64,000 nt of DNA from Aurantibacter_A sp965215845 (lineage in GTDB: Bacteria > Bacteroidota > Bacteroidia > Flavobacteriales > Flavobacteriaceae). Where the stretch lies: contig CBDCEL010000003.1 of NCBI GenBank assembly GCA_965215845.1, positions 1,195,613 to 1,259,612 of the forward strand, read 5' to 3'. Numbering within the stretch: the first letter of the stretch is position 1; every line of letters begins with the position of its first letter. The position numbers were made by a program, and so were the translations under genes. The notes under the pieces were generated by a model. That model made no database searches, had not been told where the DNA came from, and worked only from the letters and a program-made list of their open reading frames with translations. Positions 1 through 7,578 of this stretch are shown piece after piece.

Positions 1-131
1 TGGAAATTATCTTTGGAAACAATCTTTTCTTGACTTGTCGATAAATAATTGACCGCGATACCCCTTTCATGACAAAGCCTGACCAATTCCTTGCCCACCA
101 ATCCTGTCGCCCCTGTAATCAAGTACCGCAT
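1..131 (-). CDS. NAD(P)-dependent epimerase-like protein, N-terminus only (TIGR01777-like)
   Basis: Only the first 43 codons are inside the window; the gene runs off the left edge on the minus strand. The protein starts MRYLITGATGLVGKELVRL, a Rossmann dinucleotide-binding turn (GATGLVG) typical of the extended SDR/epimerase family, and the spacing resembles TIGR01777 proteins. It lies 51 bp downstream of mnmD in the same direction and is probably the last gene of the DUF4920-mnmD unit. The substrate cannot be told from this fragment; another short NAD-epimerase is possible. Confidence 0.7.
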   Translation of the reverse strand, partial: MRYLITGATGLVGKELVRLCHERGIAVNYLSTSQEKIVSKDNF

Positions 132-182
132 GCTACAAAGATATCGGTTTCATATGGTGAAGGGCGGCTATTTAGTTTTGAT

Positions 183-860
183 TTAACGTTTGACGAACCT
201 TCCTTTTGTAGCACGCAGCATTTCACGTTTGCCGGGTGGACCTGGCAATCGTTCCACATTTAACCCCACTGCTTGCATAGCCCTACGAACACTCCCCTTG
301 GCCGAATAGGTCACCAAAACTGAATCGTGTTTCATCGCTTTGTACATTTTCGCGAAGATGCACTCCGTCCAAAGTTCAGGCTGTACCCGGGCACCAAAAG
401 CATCAAAATAGATTAAATCGTAAACATTCTCATCATTGACCTCAAAAAACGATCGTTGTTTTTTATTTAAGCTAAACCCATTTGAAAGAACGATATCGGT
501 TTCCCATTTACCGGAATGCATTTTTTCAAAACCCTTCTCAAAATCCATCGCATTCAACAACGGAATATAGTTGAGTTGTTTGAGCTCTTCGGCAGAAACG
601 GGAAAGGCCTCAACCCCCGTATAATCTATTTCTAGACGTAGTTTTTTCGAATGCATAAGCGTAATCAATGCATTTAGCCCAGTGCCAAAACCCATTTCAA
701 GAATCGAAATTCTTTGGCCCGCAAAAAGAGAAAGTCCGTTTTTGATGAATACATGTTCGGCTTCTTGAATAGCCCCATGAATCGAATGGTATTGCTCATT
801 CCAATCCTCGATTAGGATCGTTTTTGAGCCGTCTGCAGTGGTAATGACCCGTCGCTTCAA
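183..860 (-). CDS. mnmD: tRNA 5-methylaminomethyl-2-thiouridine methyltransferase, MnmD type
   Basis: 225 aa. It matches the stand-alone MnmD/DUF752 methyltransferase, which performs the last methylation of the wobble uridine modification mnm5s2U34; in enterobacteria this domain is fused to an oxidase as MnmC. Visible features are the SAM-binding loop GFGTG (residues 57-61) after a hydrophobic strand and the DAFG motif (153-156) of the family active site. Length is normal for the unfused form, so the MnmC oxidase half is absent. The ATG lies one base after the stop of the upstream DUF4920 gene, indicating co-transcription and perhaps translational coupling. Confidence 0.85.
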   Translation of the reverse strand: MKRRVITTADGSKTILIEDWNEQYHSIHGAIQEAEHVFIKNGLSLFAGQRISILEMGFGTGLNALITLMHSKKLRLEIDYTGVEAFPVSAEELKQLNYIPLLNAMDFEKGFEKMHSGKWETDIVLSNGFSLNKKQRSFFEVNDENVYDLIYFDAFGARVQPELWTECIFAKMYKAMKHDSVLVTYSAKGSVRRAMQAVGLNVERLPGPPGKREMLRATKGRFVKR

Positions 861-861
861 A

Positions 862-1365
862 TCATTGTTTTAACAAAACGCCATCGGCCAGAAATCCGTA
901 CGTCTTCTTGGGTTCCGTTATTTTGGCAATTTCCCCATCAGATTTTCCTGCATCTTGAGCGTAATGTTGCTGTTCTTCGATACTCATCTCGTTTACGAAC
1001 GCACCACCCTTTACAATGACCTCTTTACCGGCAATATCGGTCGGTACAAAGAACCCATAGTCTTTGAACTTCACCATGGCCTCTTGCCCTTTGCTCAATT
1101 GCAATCTCATCCAACAGCCTTTGGCCTGACATACTTCCAAAACCTTCGCATTGAACTTGGCCGATAAGGTATCGGAAGGGGTCAAAACCTGATACTTTTC
1201 AAGCATAGTATGGCTGCCAACGGCCTTCGAATCATCGACTTTTTCCCCAAAAGCGACATAGGAAACTTCGGTTTTCGCGGTATCACCCTCATTTTTCTGA
1301 TCTAATTGACCTTTGCACGATTGGATTACAATAAAAAAGACAAGTAATATGTTAATTCTATACAT
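862..1365 (-). CDS. DUF4920 lipoprotein
   Basis: 167 aa. The N-terminus is a short hydrophobic segment ending in the lipobox-like IQSCKGQ, so the mature protein is probably a lipid-anchored envelope protein. The body (VCQAKGCWMRL, then KFKDYGFFVP and GKEVIVKGGAF) has the pattern of the Bacteroidota DUF4920 family, a small beta-rich domain with a conserved GCW motif. The molecular function is unknown. It is the first gene of a minus-strand unit with mnmD (1-bp gap), and is divergent from ilvE. Confidence 0.75.
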   Translation of the reverse strand: MYRINILLVFFIVIQSCKGQLDQKNEGDTAKTEVSYVAFGEKVDDSKAVGSHTMLEKYQVLTPSDTLSAKFNAKVLEVCQAKGCWMRLQLSKGQEAMVKFKDYGFFVPTDIAGKEVIVKGGAFVNEMSIEEQQHYAQDAGKSDGEIAKITEPKKTYGFLADGVLLKQ

Positions 1366-1472
1366 AATTCTTAAAAATTAATATCCATTGGCAAAAATCG
1401 TCTTTTTTGGAATCAAAAAGAAGGGCAAACTGCCGGAATTGGTTAATTTTATCTTTTAAATTCTTATAAGCA

Positions 1473-2543
1473 ATGAACATTACCACTTTGCAAATTCCAA
1501 TAGAAAAGGCGAAAGCATCGAAATTGGATCAAGTCGATTTCGACAATCTTGCTTTTGGAAGCGTTTTTTCAGACCATATGTTGGTCTGTGACTTTCGTAA
1601 CGGTGAATGGGAAACGCCTAAAATTATTCCCTATCAGCCAATCAGTCTGGAGCCTTCAGCCAAAATCTTTCATTATGGACAATCGATTTTCGAGGGAATG
1701 AAGGCCTATAAGGATGCTTACGGTGGTGTGTTTTTGTTTCGCCCACTTGACAACCATAAACGCTTGAACATCTCGGCTAAGCGTATGGCCATCCCTGAAT
1801 TGCCAGAAGCATACTTCATCGAAGGCCTGACTACATTGTTGAAACTGGATGCAAAATGGATTCCCACGGTCGAAGGCAGTTCCATGTACATTCGCCCGTT
1901 TATCTTTGCTTCCGGTAAGGGCTTTCACGCTTCCCCCGCCGACGAGTACAAGTTTGTAATCGCCTTGGCACCATCAGGTGCATATTTTTCTGGAAAAGTC
2001 AAAGTACTCATCGAGGAAAAATATTCGCGTTCGGCGAATGGAGGTGTCGGCTATGCCAAAGCCGGTGGCAATTATGCAGGACAGTTCTACCCCACCCAAC
2101 TTGCTAAGGACAAGGGATACCAACAAGTGATTTGGACGGACGACAACACCCATGAAAATATCGAGGAAGCGGGTGCGATGAACATTTTCGTTCGAATCGG
2201 GGATACCCTTATCACGGGCCCGACCAGCGACCGCATATTGGACGGTATTACACGTAAAAGTATTCTGGAAATTGCCGAAACCGAGGGTATTGAGACCGAG
2301 GTAAGGAACTTGACCGTCACCGAGGTCGTTGAGGCCGCCAAAAATGGATCGTTGAAAGAAATGTTCGGGGCGGGCACGGCAGCCGTAGTTTCGCCCATAG
2401 CAGGTTTCGGATATAAGGGCAACGATTACGATCTACCGGAGCTCGATAATAGCTATGCCGCAATGATGAAAAAACGGATTACCGACATTCAATACAACCG
2501 GGCCGACGATCCCTTCGGTTGGAGATATCCCGTATTGGATTAG
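1473..2543 (+). CDS. ilvE: branched-chain amino acid aminotransferase
   Basis: 356 aa, fold-type IV PLP enzyme that interconverts leucine, isoleucine and valine with their 2-oxo acids using glutamate/2-oxoglutarate. Diagnostic stretches are SIFEGMKAY (71-79), RPFIFASG (141-148), the PLP-lysine region GYAKAGGNYAGQF with Lys196, and EEAGAMNIF. Length and motifs fit the long BCAT subgroup common in Bacteroidota rather than the shorter E. coli type. It is monocistronic, followed by a strong hairpin terminator at 2567-2594. Confidence 0.93.
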   Translation: MNITTLQIPIEKAKASKLDQVDFDNLAFGSVFSDHMLVCDFRNGEWETPKIIPYQPISLEPSAKIFHYGQSIFEGMKAYKDAYGGVFLFRPLDNHKRLNISAKRMAIPELPEAYFIEGLTTLLKLDAKWIPTVEGSSMYIRPFIFASGKGFHASPADEYKFVIALAPSGAYFSGKVKVLIEEKYSRSANGGVGYAKAGGNYAGQFYPTQLAKDKGYQQVIWTDDNTHENIEEAGAMNIFVRIGDTLITGPTSDRILDGITRKSILEIAETEGIETEVRNLTVTEVVEAAKNGSLKEMFGAGTAAVVSPIAGFGYKGNDYDLPELDNSYAAMMKKRITDIQYNRADDPFGWRYPVLD

Positions 2544-2566
2544 GCTATCGAATTCTAGGAAAAAGC

Positions 2567-2594
2567 AAAACCCTGACGTTACCGTCAGGGTTTT
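2567..2594. terminator. bidirectional intrinsic terminator between ilvE and the TonB-type gene
   Basis: Perfect 12-bp inverted repeat (AAAACCCTGACG / CGTCAGGGTTTT) with a TTAC loop; the A and T flanks give a U-tract on both strands. It sits between two convergent genes, so it can serve both. A near copy occurs at 5279-5304. Confidence 0.85.
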
Positions 2595-2662
2595 CATTTG
2601 ACACCCAAACCACTCTTACCAACGACCAATCTTTATTCCAGTGGTCTAGTTATCAAATAGGT

Positions 2663-5113
2663 CTATAATATTCCCCCACTTCCTTTTTTGGTATTGTCAT
2701 CCCTTCTTTTACGTTGGGAAGCTCGATTTTTTCCACTACCGAACATATAAGATAATCCAACGTAGACATTTTGGCTTTCCCAGTTGAACTGCCCATTTTG
2801 CACATAGGGGTTCGTGGCATCAAAAGCAAAACGCATTGTATTGAATACATCGTTGAAATTCAAACTGAAGGTACCCTTACCCTTTGCAAAACTGTAGCGC
2901 GCCCCGGTATTTACAAAATACATAGGCTTGATCTTGAATTGAATATTTTGGTTTCTGCCCCTATAGAACCCGAATAATTGGAATGTCAATTTTTTACTGG
3001 CCTTGAAGCTATTGTTCATTCGCAAATTCCAACCCGTATTCTGTACTTCCAATCTTTCTATGACAATATCGTCTACCGTGGCGGTCGAATTCGAGCCTAC
3101 CAACCTTTCCGTAATTCCACGCTGGGTTTGTGAAAAGAGGTCGAAACTTCCGTTTATGCTCCACCATTTTAGGGGTTTATAGTTGGTCGATATTTCAATG
3201 CCGTATGCGGATGTATTGTCAAAATTGTCGTAGGTCAAAATCATTTTGTTAAGATCCAGTCGATCGACATAGACCGCCCGATTGATTTCATCTTTGATGG
3301 TTCTATAGAAAACCCCGCCGGTAACACTCCCTTTTTCAAATCTTCGCGTGTAGTTCGCCTCGTACGAATTGGTAAATTGTGGTACCAAATTCGGATTGCC
3401 AAAAGACGAGATTAGCGGTGTAGCCCATTCCCTGATAGGGTTTACCTGCGACAACCCTGGTCGATCAACCCTTCTACTAAAACTCAGTTGAAACTGATTC
3501 TTTTCACTTGGGGAATAGGTCAGAAAAGCCGAAGGGTATATTTGCGTATAATTATCGGTAAAGGCCCTTACGGCATTGGTGTCGGCCTTTACCTCAACAT
3601 CCTCGACCCTGATTCCGGCCTGATATGACCATTTTTTATAATTCTGGCCGAAAGTAGCGTAGGCAGAATAGATATCCATTCCATAGACGAAATCGGTGGT
3701 AGGCGTGGGAATTAAATTGCCATTCGAATTAAATGACAGTCCGGTGGAGGCGTAGTCGACATTGGTCTCGAAAATGCGAGCCTCAAGGCCTACCTCGAGT
3801 TTTGAAATCGAGTCTAAGGGGTTTACATAATCCAAATTGGCTATGGTCTGTGTTCGCTTCGTATCAACAAAATCCTTATAGTTTGGAAATACCGTAGTAC
3901 CGGTAGATTTGAAATCTGCATCCTCGTCATTTTTAAATTTGTTGTAATCGACTTCCAGTTCAATATTATGGCCCTCCTTTTTGAATTTCATCTTGTAATC
4001 AAAATTGTATTGCTCGCTTGAATTCTCCTGTACACTGTTGAAAAATTGAGTGGTATTTCGAGCCAGATCGTCATAATATAACACGTCAGTAATACCGTCG
4101 AATTCACCATTATATCTGTTCTGATTCGTGAAGAAGGAAATCGTGTTGTTGTCGTTCAGGAAAAAATCGACACCAAGCTTATAGAGATGGGATTTGTTGT
4201 TATCAAAAAAGTCGAAGATCTGTTCTGAATTTTCCACCGTTCTAAAAATGAATCCGTTATTGACGTATTTGCCAATGTTGTTTCCATAGTTGCCATATAG
4301 ATTGAACTTTCCGTTTCGATAGTTCAAATCAAGGGAGCTATTGAATTTTGCCTCCTGACCTTTTGTCAAACCAGTATTCAGGGTACCGTTGAATCCGATA
4401 TTTGCATTTTTATGTAGTACGATATTGATGATACCGCTCATGCCTTCAGGGTTATATTTTGCCGAAGGGTTGGTAATCAATTCAATCGACTTTATAGAGG
4501 TCGAGGGAATCTGTCTCAGCAACTGGGCGACCGGTACGTTCGATAATTTTCCGTCGACCATAACACGTACATTCGAATTTCCACGAAGGGACAACTCGCC
4601 CGTCTGTTGGTCGACATTTACAGATGGAATGTTGTTCATGATATCGGAAGCGGTGGCCCCGGCCGTCGTCAGATCCTTCCCTACATTGATGACCTTTCGA
4701 TCAATTTTCTGCTCGATGGTCGTACGCTCGCCAACCACTTCGACACCTGAAAGTTCTTCTGCCTCTTCTTCCAAAACAATGGTGCCCAAGTCTAATTTCC
4801 TATTTTTCCTGCTTATTGTGATGGGTTGGGAATGTGTTCGATAGCCAATGAACTGTACTTCAAAAGTAAGCTCTCCCTGGGGCAAATCCTTTACCTCAAA
4901 AGTACCGTCTTCTTGGGTGATACCCCCGGTGACCGCGCCTGATTCATCTCTGGATTTAATCACGATCGCCGCGTATGCGATGGGCTGGTTCAGGGTTTTG
5001 TCGACCACCTTACCGCTTACACTTCCAATTTTTAAATCCGTCTCTGGGTCAGCACTATTCGCAAAGATTATTGCATAGCAAAAGAATGCTAAAAGTAGTA
5101 GTACTTTTTTCAT
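2663..5113 (-). CDS. TonB-dependent receptor-like outer-membrane beta-barrel protein
   Basis: 816 aa. Order of parts: signal peptide (MKKVLLLLAFFCYAIIFANS), a carboxypeptidase-regulatory-like beta-sandwich (about residues 30-110, GSVSGKVVDKTLNQPIAYAA), a plug domain (about 125-235, with SLRGNSNVRVMVDG and the SIKSIELITNPSAKY stretch) and a C-terminal beta-barrel of the OMP_b-brl type. This architecture is the outer-membrane-beta-barrel family found in Bacteroidota next to classical SusC proteins. No SusD partner is adjacent, so the substrate is not predicted. It is single, with a 358-bp leader region holding two hairpins. Confidence 0.85.
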   Translation of the reverse strand: MKKVLLLLAFFCYAIIFANSADPETDLKIGSVSGKVVDKTLNQPIAYAAIVIKSRDESGAVTGGITQEDGTFEVKDLPQGELTFEVQFIGYRTHSQPITISRKNRKLDLGTIVLEEEAEELSGVEVVGERTTIEQKIDRKVINVGKDLTTAGATASDIMNNIPSVNVDQQTGELSLRGNSNVRVMVDGKLSNVPVAQLLRQIPSTSIKSIELITNPSAKYNPEGMSGIINIVLHKNANIGFNGTLNTGLTKGQEAKFNSSLDLNYRNGKFNLYGNYGNNIGKYVNNGFIFRTVENSEQIFDFFDNNKSHLYKLGVDFFLNDNNTISFFTNQNRYNGEFDGITDVLYYDDLARNTTQFFNSVQENSSEQYNFDYKMKFKKEGHNIELEVDYNKFKNDEDADFKSTGTTVFPNYKDFVDTKRTQTIANLDYVNPLDSISKLEVGLEARIFETNVDYASTGLSFNSNGNLIPTPTTDFVYGMDIYSAYATFGQNYKKWSYQAGIRVEDVEVKADTNAVRAFTDNYTQIYPSAFLTYSPSEKNQFQLSFSRRVDRPGLSQVNPIREWATPLISSFGNPNLVPQFTNSYEANYTRRFEKGSVTGGVFYRTIKDEINRAVYVDRLDLNKMILTYDNFDNTSAYGIEISTNYKPLKWWSINGSFDLFSQTQRGITERLVGSNSTATVDDIVIERLEVQNTGWNLRMNNSFKASKKLTFQLFGFYRGRNQNIQFKIKPMYFVNTGARYSFAKGKGTFSLNFNDVFNTMRFAFDATNPYVQNGQFNWESQNVYVGLSYMFGSGKNRASQRKRRDDNTKKGSGGIL

Positions 5114-5135
5114 GATCAGTTCGTTTTTTGATGAT

Positions 5136-5151
5136 TCTGCCTTTAGGCAGA
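5136..5151 (-). promoter_or_regulatory. leader hairpin just upstream of the TonB-type gene
   Basis: 6-bp stem TCTGCC / GGCAGA with a 4-nt loop, 22 bp before the start codon on the transcribed strand, and flanked on both sides by the direct repeat ATCATCA. It could influence translation or mRNA stability; there is no proof of function. Confidence 0.35.
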
Positions 5152-5278
5152 TTGATGATTGATGTTACCTACTTGACGACGGAACTGGAAAGATGTTACC
5201 CTAAATCAACTTTTTAACTCAATTTAACACTTCACAAAATCCTTAAGAATAATTCGAACGGTCAATATAAAAAACACA

Positions 5279-5304
5279 AAACCCTGACGTTTCCGCCAGG
5301 GTTT
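5279..5304. terminator. terminator-like hairpin inside a divergent intergenic region
   Basis: AAACCCTGACG / CGCCAGGGTTT with one mismatch and a 4-nt loop. It is nearly identical to the terminator at 2567-2594, but lies in the 5114-5471 gap between two divergent genes, where no transcript should end. The rest of that 358-bp gap holds the 5136 hairpin and A+T-rich sequence in which I see no clear TAnnTTTG box. Confidence 0.5.
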
Positions 5305-5471
5305 CTGTCATTGATGCCGCTATACTAAACACTAACCATTAACTATAAACATATAGCTTTATCAACAACTATTCTCTTATTTATTTCTCAAAGGAATTCT
5401 AAATTCACTAATAGACGTTCATTTACTACATTCGTTACAGCAAACATTCTTTTTAACACCCTAATCAACAA

Positions 5472-5831
5472 ATGAAAAAAACACTTGTCTTCGGAGCCTC
5501 TTTAAAGGCAAATCGCTATAGTAATTTGGCCGTGAACCGGTTGGTTGACCATAACATAGAAACTGAAGCATTTGGTCTTAAAGAAGGTAAAATAGGGAGT
5601 GTACAAATTAAGACCAATTTAAGCGATTTCCAAAATATTCATACAGTAACTATGTATATCGGTACAAGCCGTCAGCCTGATTACTACGGGGGATTGCTGA
5701 AATTGAGCCCAAAAAGGGTCATCTTCAACCCGGGCACCGAAAATCCCGAATTTTATAAGATACTAGAAGACAACCAAATAGAAGTTGAGGTGGCCTGCAC
5801 TCTCGTTTTATTAGCCACAAATCAATATTAA
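5472..5831 (+). CDS. CoA-binding domain protein (CoA_binding_2 family)
   Basis: 119 aa, a single Rossmann-like CoA-binding domain. Visible features are the glycine-containing first loop FGASLKANRYSN, the mid-domain strand TVTMYIG, and the closing FNPGTENPEF ... VACTLVLL, as in the small YccU-like family. Known members bind CoA; the physiological role is unclear. It is monocistronic: divergent from the TonB-type gene and convergent with the symporter gene, separated from the latter by a hairpin at 5851-5880. Confidence 0.8.
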   Translation: MKKTLVFGASLKANRYSNLAVNRLVDHNIETEAFGLKEGKIGSVQIKTNLSDFQNIHTVTMYIGTSRQPDYYGGLLKLSPKRVIFNPGTENPEFYKILEDNQIEVEVACTLVLLATNQY

Positions 5832-5850
5832 CTTTTACAGAAAAATAGCA

Positions 5851-5880
5851 CATATGTTAAAATTTCAATTTTAACATATG
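5851..5880. terminator. A+T-rich hairpin between convergent genes
   Basis: Perfect 14-bp inverted repeat CATATGTTAAAATT / AATTTTAACATATG with a 2-nt centre, 20 bp after the CoA-binding gene stop and 32 bp from the symporter stop. It is low in GC and lacks a long U-tract, so it may be a weak bidirectional terminator. Confidence 0.55.
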
Positions 5881-5911
5881 GCCGAACCTTAAGTCGATAA
5901 AATTGATCCAT

Positions 5912-7402
5912 TCATCCAAGGGGATCTATTTCGGTCGACGTGGTTTTTCCTTCTCGAATCATCCACAGACCGATAAAAGTGATCAGGCCGTTAATTGGTA
6001 AAAGTTCGTAACCGAAAACATAGCCACCCAAACTCTCTGCTGGAATCTTGCCTAGTAAATAGGTAATCAATACGGATGCCAAAGCCACAATCCAAACAAA
6101 ACCGTCCTTGACCTTATATTTCGTAAAAATGCCGAACGAGAAAAGTCCTAACAAGGGGCCATAGGTATAGCCGGCCACCTTCAAGAGTCCATCGATAACG
6201 TTGGTATCCAAAATATGCTTGAAGGCAATTACCACTAAAATCAACAGTACGCTCATACCTACATGGGTCGCCTTTCGAATTTTTTTACGGGCTGTCTCGG
6301 GCTTCTTGCCAATCCCCAAAAAGTCGACGCAGAACGAAGTGGTCAACGAGGTGAGTGCGCTGTCGGCACTGCTATAAGCGGCCGCGATCAAGCCCAGCAT
6401 AAAAGTAATGGCCACCACTAGGCTCAGACCACTGTTCAAAGCAATTTCGGGAAATAGGAGGTCTGACTTAGGTTTGCCGTCCATCAAGGGAAGGGCGATA
6501 TCATATTTGTTCGCATAAATAAACAACAAAGATCCCAAAAGCATGAAAATGAAGGTTACCATTACCAGAACCACACTGAAGCTGACCATGTTCTTTTGAG
6601 CGTCTTTCAAGGTTTTGCACGTAAGGTTCTTTTGCATCATATCTTGATCAAGGCCCGTCATGCAAATGGTGACGAACATACCTCCCAAAAAAGACTTCAG
6701 TAGGTGTTTACTATCCGTAAAATCATCCAAGAAAATGACGCGACTATATTGCTTTAACTCAGTCGAGCCCAAGAACTCACCAAAACTCCAATTCAACTGA
6801 TCGAGTATAAAGTGGATCGACAGCCCTACCGAAATCAGCATGAAGAGGGTCTGTAGCGTATCCGTCCAGACGATAGTCTTTATCCCCCCTTTAAAGGTGT
6901 ATATCCATATCAGTAGAATCGACAAGGTTACCGTGACCTCGAAAGGTACGTTCCATGCATCGAATACGAATTGCTGCAGCACAATAGCCACCAAGAAAAG
7001 CCTGAATGCCGCCCCCAATACCCTTGAGACGAAGAAAGAGACCGCGCCCACCTTATAACTCACAAACCCGAAGCGCTCGTCTAGATATTCGTAAATCGAG
7101 GTTACATTCTGTTTATAATAAATAGGCAACAGCACATAGGCCGTAACCAAATAACCCAAAAAATAGCCGAAAACGACCTGCATGTAACTAAATTCAGAGG
7201 CCTCGACCCAGCCCGGTACCGAAATAAAGGTAACGCCCGACAATGAGGCACCGACCATTCCGAAGGCGACCAAATACCACGGAGAAGATTTTCCCGCCTT
7301 GAAGAAATCTTCGTTCGAATCGTTCTTTCCAGTGAAATAGGAAATCAACAACAGTAGAATAAAATAACCTCCTATCAGGAGTAAAATGTTGGCCGGAGTC
7401 AT
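5912..7402 (-). CDS. sodium:solute symporter (SSS family)
   Basis: 496 aa, about 13 predicted membrane helices starting immediately at the N-terminus (NILLLIGGYFILLLLISYF). Family signatures are FFKAGKSSPWYLVAFGMVGAS, the GVTFISVPGWV stretch, the YEYLDERFG motif and the GLIAAAYSSADSALTSLTTSF segment that carries part of the sodium site. It should cotransport a small organic solute with sodium across the inner membrane; the solute is not inferable. The first ATG is used. The gene is divergent from the CBM9-serine hydrolase gene at 7579. Confidence 0.88.
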   Translation of the reverse strand: MTPANILLLIGGYFILLLLISYFTGKNDSNEDFFKAGKSSPWYLVAFGMVGASLSGVTFISVPGWVEASEFSYMQVVFGYFLGYLVTAYVLLPIYYKQNVTSIYEYLDERFGFVSYKVGAVSFFVSRVLGAAFRLFLVAIVLQQFVFDAWNVPFEVTVTLSILLIWIYTFKGGIKTIVWTDTLQTLFMLISVGLSIHFILDQLNWSFGEFLGSTELKQYSRVIFLDDFTDSKHLLKSFLGGMFVTICMTGLDQDMMQKNLTCKTLKDAQKNMVSFSVVLVMVTFIFMLLGSLLFIYANKYDIALPLMDGKPKSDLLFPEIALNSGLSLVVAITFMLGLIAAAYSSADSALTSLTTSFCVDFLGIGKKPETARKKIRKATHVGMSVLLILVVIAFKHILDTNVIDGLLKVAGYTYGPLLGLFSFGIFTKYKVKDGFVWIVALASVLITYLLGKIPAESLGGYVFGYELLPINGLITFIGLWMIREGKTTSTEIDPLG

Positions 7403-7578
7403 TAACGGGAATTTCGTCGAAATTTACAAAAACTAAAACAGCCTCCAACCAATTGGCATTTTTGGGAGATAAAGACCAATAGATTTGATTATTTTAAGAA
7501 GACTTGACCTTTTACTGTAACAGATTGATTTTTAAGTAGTCATTAAGAATAGATATTATACCACCTAAACGACGTACC

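Noticed and set aside
5851..5880. 14-bp palindrome as an insertion-sequence end
   Set aside because: No transposase or target duplication nearby; placement between convergent genes fits a terminator.
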